Assembly (NCBI GenBank): GCA_902767915.1
Contig: CACXJE010000001.1
Span: 62,001-126,000, forward strand
DNA from: Oscillospiraceae bacterium
Lineage (GTDB): Bacteria; Bacillota; Clostridia; Oscillospirales; Oscillospiraceae
Length of the DNA: 64,000 nt
Reading direction: 5' to 3'
This document shows, in pieces, positions 42,602 to 49,755 of this stretch (within the stretch, counting starts at the first letter, position 1; every line of letters begins with the position of its first letter). The notes under the pieces were generated by a model. The model searched no databases and was not told the DNA's origin. It saw only the letters and a list, made by a program, of their open reading frames with translations. The position numbers were made by a program, and so were the translations under genes.

Positions 42602-42757
42602 TTAATGTCCCAGCACAAAGGCCACGATGGCGGCAATCGAGAACACAACGCCGGCCACGACGTAGCCTCCCTTCCGGTAGTATCGGCCCGCAGACCAGAT
42701 GATGCCGGATACGATGGCAAGACCGATCGTCAGAGGATGAGATGAAAGAAAGTTCAA
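42602..42757 (-). CDS. Small membrane protein with TTG start
   Basis: 51-residue hydrophobic protein. It starts at a TTG (42757) eight bases after AAGGAGG (42771-42765 region) and reads (M)NFLSSHPLTIGLAIVSG and so on, with two probable membrane helices (about residues 8-22 and 33-49) separated by the basic turn GRYYRKGG. It ends GH just before the bidirectional terminator. No family recognised. It lies 67 bases downstream of the 150-residue membrane protein gene and is likely co-transcribed with it. Confidence 0.65.
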   Translation of the reverse strand: MNFLSSHPLTIGLAIVSGIIWSAGRYYRKGGYVVAGVVFSIAAIVAFVLGH

Positions 42758-42824
42758 AGCAGGTCCTCCTTCACATTTTTACAACTCATAGCTTTGACCC
42801 GTGCAGTCAGGTCACGCGCCGGCC

Positions 42825-43277
42825 TCAGGTCGGGTCCCAGAGGTGCACCGCCCAGACTATGCAGCAGGGCACGATCACGCCGGGGATCGACAGCAGCCCG
42901 GAAATGGCGGCGTAATTTGAATCCTTGAAGCCGAAGGCCAGAATCACGTGGAACACGGTCACGATCACGTTCATTGCCAGCACAAGGGCCTCGGAGGCAA
43001 TGATCACATACTTTCCGGCCTTGACCCCCAGCACCCGGAGGATCCACCCCGCCATTGGAACAAGGGCCAGCGCCAGGATCAGAATGCCGGGGTTGAACCA
43101 GGAGTCCAGGAACAGATACAGGAATGCATAGGGCACCAGATAAAGCATCCAGCCCCGCAGCAGGTGCACATACAGGCTGAAGACCGTCACAAGAATGGCA
43201 TATACGATCAGGATCAAGGCCATGACGCAGCCTGCGGCCCGCCGCCTTGCCCAACTCTTTTTCAGTTGATCCATCAT
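42825..43277 (-). CDS. Four-helix membrane protein of unknown function
   Basis: 150-residue membrane protein with a basic N-terminus (KKSWARRRAAG) and four hydrophobic segments (about residues 16-38, 44-64, 68-88 and 92-115), plus a fifth near 125-143. Two ATGs in tandem follow AAGAAGGAA; the first at 43277 is used here. The family is not recognised. Open frame upstream of it has no ribosome binding site. Its position upstream of the 51-residue membrane protein suggests a two-gene operon. Confidence 0.7.
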   Translation of the reverse strand: MMDQLKKSWARRRAAGCVMALILIVYAILVTVFSLYVHLLRGWMLYLVPYAFLYLFLDSWFNPGILILALALVPMAGWILRVLGVKAGKYVIIASEALVLAMNVIVTVFHVILAFGFKDSNYAAISGLLSIPGVIVPCCIVWAVHLWDPT

Positions 43278-43405
43278 TACGATTCCTTCTTTCTTGTTGG
43301 AGCGCGGAGGTGCGCCCCGTTCTCTACCTGTTAATGGCAATTATACCACAAATGTTACAGGATTGGAAGTGTCGGAACCCAATTTTTTTCGGTGCCCCCG
43401 CGGAA

Positions 43406-43434
43406 TTGCAATCCGGCGGGATTCATGCTATAAT
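43406..43434 (+). promoter_or_regulatory. Promoter of the DUF2804 gene
   Basis: TTGCAA (43406-43411), 17-base spacer, TATAAT (43429-43434) preceded by TGC (extended -10). Very close to consensus. Confidence 0.8.
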
Positions 43435-43466
43435 ATGACCAACTCAAATGAAAAGAGGGATTTGCT

Positions 43467-44540
43467 ATGGAACGGACCTATCGGAGCTGGGCCGAGGAGC
43501 CCTTCTCCTCAAGACAGAAGGAATATACCCGGCAAACGCCCCTGCTGTGCCCCCACGGGAAGCTGCTGGCCAAGGGCTGGGCCCGGCGCAATGTGTTTAC
43601 CTATGACCGCAAGCGGGTGAAGCACCCCCTCCGGCGGAAGGAATGGGACTTCTATCAGCTCTCAAACGGCAGGCAGATGGTTCAGATCAGCTTTGCCAAT
43701 ATTTCCCTGGGCGGCTATGCCTCGGCGGTGCTGGTGGATCTGGAGCAGCAGAAAACCCTTTGCAGCCAGATGGCGATCTTCTTCGGCGGGAAGGACAAAT
43801 ACGTGCTGCCGCCACGGGGAGACGTGCCCGGAACCGTCCGGATGGAGGTCAACGGGGCCGTCTTTGAGACCGTGACCACGGAAACCGACCGGCGGCTCTC
43901 CTTCACCATGGGGGACGTCAGCTGCGAATTTACCATGGACATCCTGCCGGGGCTGGAAAATCTCACCACCGTGCTTCCCTTCCCGGCCCATCCGGATCGG
44001 TACTTCCTCACCACCAAGCAGAACTGCATGCCCTGCGCCGGCAGCCTCCGCAAGGGGGAGCAGGTCTGGGAATTCTCCAAGGACGACACCTTCTGCGTGA
44101 TGGACTGGGGCCGGGTCTGCACCCCCTATTCCCTGGTCTGGTACTGGGGCAACGGCTCCGGTTGGGTGGAGGGTCCCGACGGGAAGCAGCACCTTTTCGG
44201 CTTTGAGATCACCTGGGGCATCGGGGACGAGGCCCGGGCCACGGAGACCGCCCTGTTCTGGGACGGAAGGCTCCACAAGCTGGGCCCCGTGGATGTGCAG
44301 ACCTTCCCCAAGCCCGACGGATACACGAAGCCCTGGGTTTTTGTCAGCCAGGACGACCGGTTCCGGCTCACCATGACCCCCTTTTACGACCACCACTCGG
44401 ATCTGAACGTCCTGGCCATGCGGATGCACTCCCATCAGGTCCACGGCCGCTGGAACGGCACCGTCACCCTGGACGACGGCACCCGGGTGGAGATCCGGGA
44501 CCTTTACGCCTTCTGCGAGTATGTGGAAAACCGCTGGTGA
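43467..44540 (+). CDS. DUF2804 domain-containing protein
   Basis: 357-residue protein of the DUF2804 family. Recognisable parts: QTPLLCPHGKLLAKGWARRN at the start, the middle LVDLEQQKTL and FTMDILPGLENLTTVLPF, CMPCAGSL near 190, and MDWGRVCTPYSLVWYWGNGSG (read as DWGR and WYWGNGSG) near 215-230. No signal peptide or membrane segment. The family is found across bacteria with no assigned function. Transcribed from its own promoter; the following glycosyltransferase gene has a separate one. Confidence 0.82.
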   Translation: MERTYRSWAEEPFSSRQKEYTRQTPLLCPHGKLLAKGWARRNVFTYDRKRVKHPLRRKEWDFYQLSNGRQMVQISFANISLGGYASAVLVDLEQQKTLCSQMAIFFGGKDKYVLPPRGDVPGTVRMEVNGAVFETVTTETDRRLSFTMGDVSCEFTMDILPGLENLTTVLPFPAHPDRYFLTTKQNCMPCAGSLRKGEQVWEFSKDDTFCVMDWGRVCTPYSLVWYWGNGSGWVEGPDGKQHLFGFEITWGIGDEARATETALFWDGRLHKLGPVDVQTFPKPDGYTKPWVFVSQDDRFRLTMTPFYDHHSDLNVLAMRMHSHQVHGRWNGTVTLDDGTRVEIRDLYAFCEYVENRW

Positions 44541-44582
44541 GGCCAAGCCCGACAAAATCAGACAATTTAAGAATTTTAACTA

Positions 44583-44611
44583 TTCCATTTTCCCTCTATC
44601 TTTGTTATAGT
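44583..44611 (+). promoter_or_regulatory. Promoter of the glycosyltransferase-acyltransferase genes
   Basis: TTCCAT (44583-44588), 17-base spacer, TATAGT (44606-44611). The -35 is weak. Confidence 0.5.
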
Positions 44612-44646
44612 ATACAAAGTATGCAAAAAACAAACGGAGGGTTCCC

Positions 44647-45792
44647 ATGATAATCTGTGTAGTATGCGACGTGTTAGGAAAGGCAAACAACGGTACCACC
44701 ATGGCCGCGCTGGATCTGATCCAAGCCCTGAAGGAGCGGGGGCATCTGGTTCGGGTGGTCTGCCCGGATCTGGACCGGATGGGCCAGGAGAATTTCTATG
44801 TGGTGCCTGTCCGGAATCTGGGACCGCTGAACAACTACCTGCAGAAAAACGGCGTGGAGCTGGCAAAGCCGGAGCGTCGGATTCTGGAGCAGGCCATGCA
44901 TGGCGCGGACCACGTACACATCATGCTGCCCTTCCCGCTGGGCATCAAGGCTCTGAAGGTGGCGAAGGAGCAGGGGCTGCCTGTGACCGCCGGCTTCCAT
45001 TGCCAGGCCGAAAACTTCACCAGCCATATTTTTATGAAGGACTTCAAGCCGGCGAACACCCTTACCTACAAGACCTTCTACCGGCTGTTCTACCGCCATG
45101 TGGACGCGGTCCACTATCCCACGGAATTCATCCGGGAAACCTTTGAGAACGCCACCGGCAAGACCAACGCCTACGTGATCTCCAACGGCGTCCGTTCCGC
45201 CTTTCAGCCCGCTCCCTCCCTCCGGCCCAAGGAGCTGGAGGGGAGATTTGTGATCCTCTTTATCGGCCGCTACAGCAAGGAAAAGGCCCACAAGGTGCTG
45301 ATCGACGCCGCCGCTCTGAGCCGCCACGCCAAGGAGCTTCAGCTGATCTTTGCCGGCTCCGGCCCCCTCCGGGAAAAGCTGGAAAAACGGTCCAGAAAGC
45401 TGGCCAATCCGCCGATCTTCCGGTTCTTCTCCCGGGACGAGCTGGTCAGGACCATCAACTACGCGGATCTTTACGTTCACCCCTCGGAGGTGGAGATTGA
45501 GGCCATCTCCTGCCTGGAGGCCATCTCCTGCGGGCTGGTGCCGGTGATCTCCGATTCCTATCGGAGCGCCACCCGGTTCTTCGCCCTGGACGAGAAAAAC
45601 CTCTTCGCCTGCAACGACCCGCAGGCTCTGGCGGATCGGATCGACTACTGGCTGGAGCATCCCGCCGAACGGCAGGAACGCAGCCGGGCCTACCTGGGCT
45701 ACACGGTCCAGTTCAATTACGAAAACTGCATGGATCGGATGGAACAGATGATCGTGGAAACCCACGACAGAGTCCGGTCCGGGAAACGCTAA
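44647..45792 (+). CDS. Family 4 glycosyltransferase (glycolipid type)
   Basis: 381-residue GT-B glycosyltransferase. The N-terminal domain starts IICVVCDVLGKANNGTT, with the acceptor-side loop; the C-terminal donor domain has ISNGVRSAFQP (about residues 178-188), FIGRYSKEKAHKVLIDA (about 206-222), FAGSGPLREKLE (about 237-248), and the EX7E-like motif HPSEVEIEAISCLEAISCGLVPV (read as EVEIEA and CLEAISCG, near 278-298). The protein most resembles clostridial diacylglycerol glucosyltransferases. The acyltransferase encoded ten bases later fits a membrane lipid role. Exact sugar and acceptor are unknown. Confidence 0.88.
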   Translation: MIICVVCDVLGKANNGTTMAALDLIQALKERGHLVRVVCPDLDRMGQENFYVVPVRNLGPLNNYLQKNGVELAKPERRILEQAMHGADHVHIMLPFPLGIKALKVAKEQGLPVTAGFHCQAENFTSHIFMKDFKPANTLTYKTFYRLFYRHVDAVHYPTEFIRETFENATGKTNAYVISNGVRSAFQPAPSLRPKELEGRFVILFIGRYSKEKAHKVLIDAAALSRHAKELQLIFAGSGPLREKLEKRSRKLANPPIFRFFSRDELVRTINYADLYVHPSEVEIEAISCLEAISCGLVPVISDSYRSATRFFALDEKNLFACNDPQALADRIDYWLEHPAERQERSRAYLGYTVQFNYENCMDRMEQMIVETHDRVRSGKR

Positions 45793-45801
45793 GGAAGACC
45801 T

Positions 45802-46590
45802 ATGCCGAAAAAAATCATCACCTATCAAGATCCGCTGCACGACGATTTCGCCGGCAACAACATCCGGACAAAACCTGTTCCCGCAGATTTTCCCTTTGCT
45901 CTGAAGGGCCCCTTCTGGGCGGTGCCGGAATTCATCTTATATCGGTTGATCGCAACCCCCCTGGTCTGGCTCATCGGAAAGGTGGGCTTCGGGCTCCGCA
46001 TCAAAAACCGGAAGGTGCTGCGAAAGCTGCGGAAAACCGGATTCTATCTCTACGGCAACCACACCCAGAACATGATGGACGCCTATACCCCCACCCTCTG
46101 CAGCTTTCCCCACCACGCCCACGTGATCACAAGCCCCGACGCGGTCTCGATCCCGCTGATTCGAAGGATCGTTCAGCTGCTCGGGGCGATTCCCCTGCCG
46201 GACACCGTCAAGGGCTACAAGCACTTTCTGGCGGCTTTGGAGCAGCGGGTCGGACAGAATCGGGCAATCGCCATCTACCCCGAGGCCCATATCTGGCCCT
46301 GGTACACCGGCATCCGCCCCTTCCCCGACGGCAGCTTCGGCTATCCCGTGATGCACGGGGTTCCGGCGGTGGCCTTTGTGACCACCTTCCGCAAGCGGAA
46401 GGTCTTCAAAAAGCTCTGGCCCTGCCTGACCGTCACCCTTTCCGAGCCCTTCTACCCGGATCCCGCCCTTTCCAGCCGGGAGGCCAGAAAGCAGCTCCGG
46501 GATCAGGTCTACGGGTTTATGGCAGAAACCGTCTCCCGGCCGGACAATTACGTCTATTATGAATATCGGATGGCAGAGACCGAAAAATAA
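45802..46590 (+). CDS. PlsC-like 1-acylglycerol-phosphate acyltransferase
   Basis: 262-residue membrane-associated acyltransferase. A hydrophobic segment (about residues 40-60) precedes the catalytic motif LYGNHTQNMMDAY (about 83-95), a longer-spaced form of the NHx4D box, and a later YPEAHIWPW (about 150-158), which corresponds to the FPEG-type substrate-binding box. Family members in clostridia transfer fatty acids to lysophosphatidate or related lipids. AAGGA lies directly upstream of the ATG and ten bases separate it from the glycosyltransferase gene. Confidence 0.85.
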   Translation: MPKKIITYQDPLHDDFAGNNIRTKPVPADFPFALKGPFWAVPEFILYRLIATPLVWLIGKVGFGLRIKNRKVLRKLRKTGFYLYGNHTQNMMDAYTPTLCSFPHHAHVITSPDAVSIPLIRRIVQLLGAIPLPDTVKGYKHFLAALEQRVGQNRAIAIYPEAHIWPWYTGIRPFPDGSFGYPVMHGVPAVAFVTTFRKRKVFKKLWPCLTVTLSEPFYPDPALSSREARKQLRDQVYGFMAETVSRPDNYVYYEYRMAETEK

Positions 46591-46592
46591 AT

Positions 46593-46621
46593 TTGCATTT
46601 CCTGCATAGCCATGGTATAAT
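46593..46621 (+). promoter_or_regulatory. Promoter of the tsaE-tsaB-upp genes
   Basis: TTGCAT (46593-46598), 17-base spacer, TATAAT (46616-46621) with TGG upstream (extended -10). Leader about 25 nt. Confidence 0.8.
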
Positions 46622-46652
46622 ATAAAGAATCATATTATTAAGGATCCTGCTT

Positions 46653-47096
46653 ATGGAATTTTTGTCCACCTCCCCTGCCCGGACCGAGGAAATCGGCCGG
46701 GAGCTGGCCCGGTCCCTGCAGCCCGGGGACGTGATCGCCCTGCGGGGCGACCTGGGCGCCGGGAAAACCGCCTTTACCCGGGGGTTGGCCCGGGGACTCG
46801 GCATTCCCGGTCCTGTGACCTCCCCTACCTACACCATTGTAAATGAATATCCCGACGGCAGACTCCCGCTGTTCCACTTCGACATGTACCGGCTTTCCGA
46901 TGCCGAGGAGCTGTTTGATCTGGGCTGGGAGGACTATCTCAGCCGGGGCGGCGTCTGTGCCGTGGAGTGGAGCGAAAACGTGTGGGACGCCCTGGAGGCG
47001 CCCATCGTGGTGGAGCTGCGCAAGGATCCCGCGGATGAAAATCTGCGCCACATTACCATTTCCGGAGGACGGTTTGATGAAGCTGATTGCCTTTGA
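46653..47096 (+). CDS. tsaE: tRNA threonylcarbamoyladenosine biosynthesis ATPase TsaE
   Basis: 147-residue ATPase that works with TsaB and TsaD to make t6A37 in ANN-decoding tRNAs. Walker A ALRGDLGAGKTAFTRGLA (about residues 29-46), the family's VTSPTYTIVNEY (about 55-66), HFDMYRL (about 74-80) and a VCAVEWSE strand (about 101-108). Normal length. The tsaB start lies 20 bases inside its 3' end. Confidence 0.97.
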   Translation: MEFLSTSPARTEEIGRELARSLQPGDVIALRGDLGAGKTAFTRGLARGLGIPGPVTSPTYTIVNEYPDGRLPLFHFDMYRLSDAEELFDLGWEDYLSRGGVCAVEWSENVWDALEAPIVVELRKDPADENLRHITISGGRFDEADCL

Positions 47097-47787
47097 AACC
47101 TCCGCCAAGGCGGTGTCCGTGGCCCTCTTGGAGGACGGACGCCTGCTGGGAGAATATTATCAGAACAGCGGTCAGACCCACAGCCGCACCCTGATGAAGC
47201 TGGCCCAGGATCTGCTGGACAACTGCGATCTGACCCCCAGGGACATCGACCTGGTGGCCTACGCCAACGGGCCCGGCAGCTTTACCGGCATCCGCATCGG
47301 TGTTGCCGCCGCCAAGGGCTTCTGCTGGGGGCTGGAGCGGCCCTGCGTCCCGGTCTCCACCCTGGAATCCATGGCCTGGAGCCACAGGGACTGCAGCGGA
47401 ATCGTCTGCTGCTGCATGGACGCCCGGAGAGACCAGGTTTACAACGGGGTTTTCCGGGTGGAAGACGGCCTTGTGTCCCGGCTGCGGGAGGACCGGGCCA
47501 TCTCTCTGGAGGAGCTGGCGGAGGACCTGGCCACGCTGCGGGAGCCCATCTTGCTGGTGGGTGACGGCGGCGCCTTGAGCTACGATTTCCTCAAGGATCG
47601 TATCCCGGCGCTGCGGCTGGCCCCGGAGCATCTGCGGCAGCAGCGGGCCTCCGGCACCGCCCTGGCCGCCTGGCAGGCCGCCCAGCGGGGCGAGGCCTGC
47701 AGCGCAGCCCTGCCCCTGCCCAACTATCTGAGACTGTCCCAGGCGGAACGTGAACGCCTGGCCAAAGAGAAACAAAAAGGAGAATAA
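47077..47787 (+). CDS. tsaB: tRNA threonylcarbamoyladenosine biosynthesis protein TsaB
   Basis: 236-residue ASKHA-fold protein, the non-catalytic partner of Tsa[19 protein letters not shown] at the start, [15 protein letters not shown] (about 34-48) and [19 protein letters not shown] (about 67-85) are diagnostic; [13 protein letters not shown] is near 112-124. The ATG at 47077 follows GGAGG (47063-47067) and overlaps tsaE by 20 bases. tsaD and rimI, often next in Firmicutes, are not here; upp follows instead after two bases. Confidence 0.96.
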   Translation: MKLIAFETSAKAVSVALLEDGRLLGEYYQNSGQTHSRTLMKLAQDLLDNCDLTPRDIDLVAYANGPGSFTGIRIGVAAAKGFCWGLERPCVPVSTLESMAWSHRDCSGIVCCCMDARRDQVYNGVFRVEDGLVSRLREDRAISLEELAEDLATLREPILLVGDGGALSYDFLKDRIPALRLAPEHLRQQRASGTALAAWQAAQRGEACSAALPLPNYLRLSQAERERLAKEKQKGE

Positions 47788-47789
47788 CT

Positions 47790-48422
47790 ATGGGATCTTT
47801 ACATGTTTTGGAGCACCCGCTCATTCAACACAAGCTGTATCATCTGCGCAACAAGAACACCGGCGTAAAGGAATTCCGGGAGCTTGTGGGCGAGATCGCC
47901 GCTCTGATGTGCTATGAGGCCACCCGCAACCTGCCCACCAAGGAGGTCGAGGTCGAAACTCCCATCGGAAGGGCGACTGTTCGCTCCCTGGCCGGCAAGA
48001 AGCTTGCCATCGTGCCGATCCTCCGGGCCGGTCTCGGCATGGTGGACGCCATGATCGACATGATCCCCTCTGCCAAGGTGGGCCACATCGGCCTGTACCG
48101 GGATCCGGAGACCCACGAGCCCGTGGAATACTACTGCAAGATGCCCCCCGATATCTCCGAGCGGCAGGTCTTTGTTGTGGATCCCATGCTGGCCACCGGC
48201 GGCAGCGCCTCCGCTGCCATTCAGATCCTCAAGGAGAAGTACGGCTGCAAGAACATTGTCCTGATGAACATCATCGCCGCCCCCGAGGGCATCGCCGTAA
48301 TCCGGAAGGAACATCCGGACGTGGATCTCTTTGTGGCCGCGGTGGATGAAAAGCTCAACGATCACGCTTATATCGTCCCCGGTCTGGGCGACGCAGGCGA
48401 TCGAATTTTCGGAACGAAGTGA
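47790..48422 (+). CDS. upp: Uracil phosphoribosyltransferase
   Basis: 210-residue enzyme converting uracil and PRPP to UMP (pyrimidine salvage). The start [20 protein letters not shown] is typical, with [12 protein letters not shown] (about residues 72-83), the PRPP loop [15 protein letters not shown] (about 130-144) and a uracil-binding [13 protein letters not shown] at the C-terminus. A strong AAAAAGGAGA lies upstream. Co-transcribed with tsaEB and probably with the downstream antiporter gene, whose start follows by six bases. Confidence 0.97.
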   Translation: MGSLHVLEHPLIQHKLYHLRNKNTGVKEFRELVGEIAALMCYEATRNLPTKEVEVETPIGRATVRSLAGKKLAIVPILRAGLGMVDAMIDMIPSAKVGHIGLYRDPETHEPVEYYCKMPPDISERQVFVVDPMLATGGSASAAIQILKEKYGCKNIVLMNIIAAPEGIAVIRKEHPDVDLFVAAVDEKLNDHAYIVPGLGDAGDRIFGTK

Positions 48423-48428
48423 TTTTTC

Positions 48429-49724
48429 ATGGAACTTTTATTATCAATTGCAATTTCCCTGCTGGCAGGCCTGTTGATGTCCCGGGTGGTCAAGCCTTTG
48501 AAGCTGCCTGCGGTCACCGGTTACCTGGTGGCCGGCCTGTTGATCGGGCCCTTTGCCCTGGGCGCTGTCGGCATTGACGGCCTGGGCTTTACCAGCCTGG
48601 CGCAGGTGGATCGTCTGAAGCCCATCTCCGAGGTGGCTCTGGGCTTCATCGCCTTTGCCATCGGCAACGAATTCCGGCTGAAGCAGCTGAAAGCCATCGG
48701 CAAGCAGGCCACAATCATCGCCATCATCCAGGCTTTGACCGCCACGGTCTTTGTGGACGCCGCCCTGCTGGTGCTCCACTTCCTGATGCCCGACAAGATC
48801 ACGGTGCCCGTGGCCATTACCCTGGGCGCTGTGGCCACCGCCACCGCCCCTGCCGCCACCCTGATGGTGGTCAACCAGTACAAGGCAAAGGGCCCTCTGG
48901 TGGATTTGCTGCTGCCCATCGTGGCCTTGGACGACGCTGTGGGGCTGGTGGTCTTTGCCGTTTCCTTCGGCATTGCCAAGAGCATCTCCAGCGGCGCGGC
49001 TCTGAGCGTGATCTCGGTTCTGCTGAACCCCCTGCTGGAGGTCACCGCCTCCTTTGCTCTGGGCACGATCCTGGGTCTCATCTACACCTTTGTGGAGAAG
49101 TTCTTCCACTCCCGCAGCAAGCGGCTCAGCGTGGCCATCACCTTTGTGATTTTCGCTGTGGCCTTCTCCAAGCTGCAATTATCATTCCCCGGCACCGAGG
49201 TGGAGATCGGCTTCTCCTCCCTGCTGGTCTGCATGATGATGGCCACGATATTCTGCAACATCTGCCCCAGCTCCGAGGAGCTCATGGCCAAGACGGACCG
49301 TTGGACCGCCCCCCTGTTCGTGCTGTTCTTTGTGATCAGCGGCGCGGAGCTGGATCTGTCTGTGTTCAAATCCGGCGCTGCGGTGCTGGTGGGTGTGGTT
49401 TACATCCTGTTCCGGTCCGCCGGCAAGATCCTGGGCGCCTCCTTCTCCTCCCGGATGACCCACTGCGCTCCCCTGGTCCAGAAATGGCTGGGCATTACCC
49501 TGCTGCCTCAGGCGGGCGTTGCCCTGGGCATGTCCATCACCGTGGCGACCCAGCTTGGCGAGGAGGGCGCCATCATCCGTTCCATCATCCTGTTCTCCGT
49601 ATTGATCTACGAGTTGGTTGGACCCATGCTCACCAAGATCGCCCTGACCAAGTCCGGCGAAATCCCCCCCAAGGAGACCAATCCCCAGCACCCGGAGCCC
49701 AAGCGTCACCGCGCCAAGGCCTGA
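48429..49724 (+). CDS. Cation:proton antiporter (CPA2 type)
   Basis: 431-residue integral membrane antiporter of the monovalent cation:proton antiporter-2 class. About 12 hydrophobic helices. MSRVVKPLKLPAVTGYLVAG and LLIGPFALG open it, and TAPAATLMVVNQYKAKGPLVD with IVALDDAVGLVVFA (about residues 158-171) holds the conserved aspartates expected at the ion-binding site. There is no RCK/TrkA-N domain after the last helix. A short charged C-terminal tail follows. Ion specificity (Na or K) cannot be told from sequence. Weak ribosome binding site, possibly coupled to upp. Confidence 0.88.
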   Translation: MELLLSIAISLLAGLLMSRVVKPLKLPAVTGYLVAGLLIGPFALGAVGIDGLGFTSLAQVDRLKPISEVALGFIAFAIGNEFRLKQLKAIGKQATIIAIIQALTATVFVDAALLVLHFLMPDKITVPVAITLGAVATATAPAATLMVVNQYKAKGPLVDLLLPIVALDDAVGLVVFAVSFGIAKSISSGAALSVISVLLNPLLEVTASFALGTILGLIYTFVEKFFHSRSKRLSVAITFVIFAVAFSKLQLSFPGTEVEIGFSSLLVCMMMATIFCNICPSSEELMAKTDRWTAPLFVLFFVISGAELDLSVFKSGAAVLVGVVYILFRSAGKILGASFSSRMTHCAPLVQKWLGITLLPQAGVALGMSITVATQLGEEGAIIRSIILFSVLIYELVGPMLTKIALTKSGEIPPKETNPQHPEPKRHRAKA

Positions 49725-49755
49725 GCGCACTTCCCAAGGTTTCAGAATCGCACTT

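Noticed and set aside
46843..47076. Longer TsaB start 78 codons upstream
   Set aside because: It lies within tsaE in another frame; the TsaB family starts at [10 protein letters not shown] and GGAGG sits just before the ATG at 47077.
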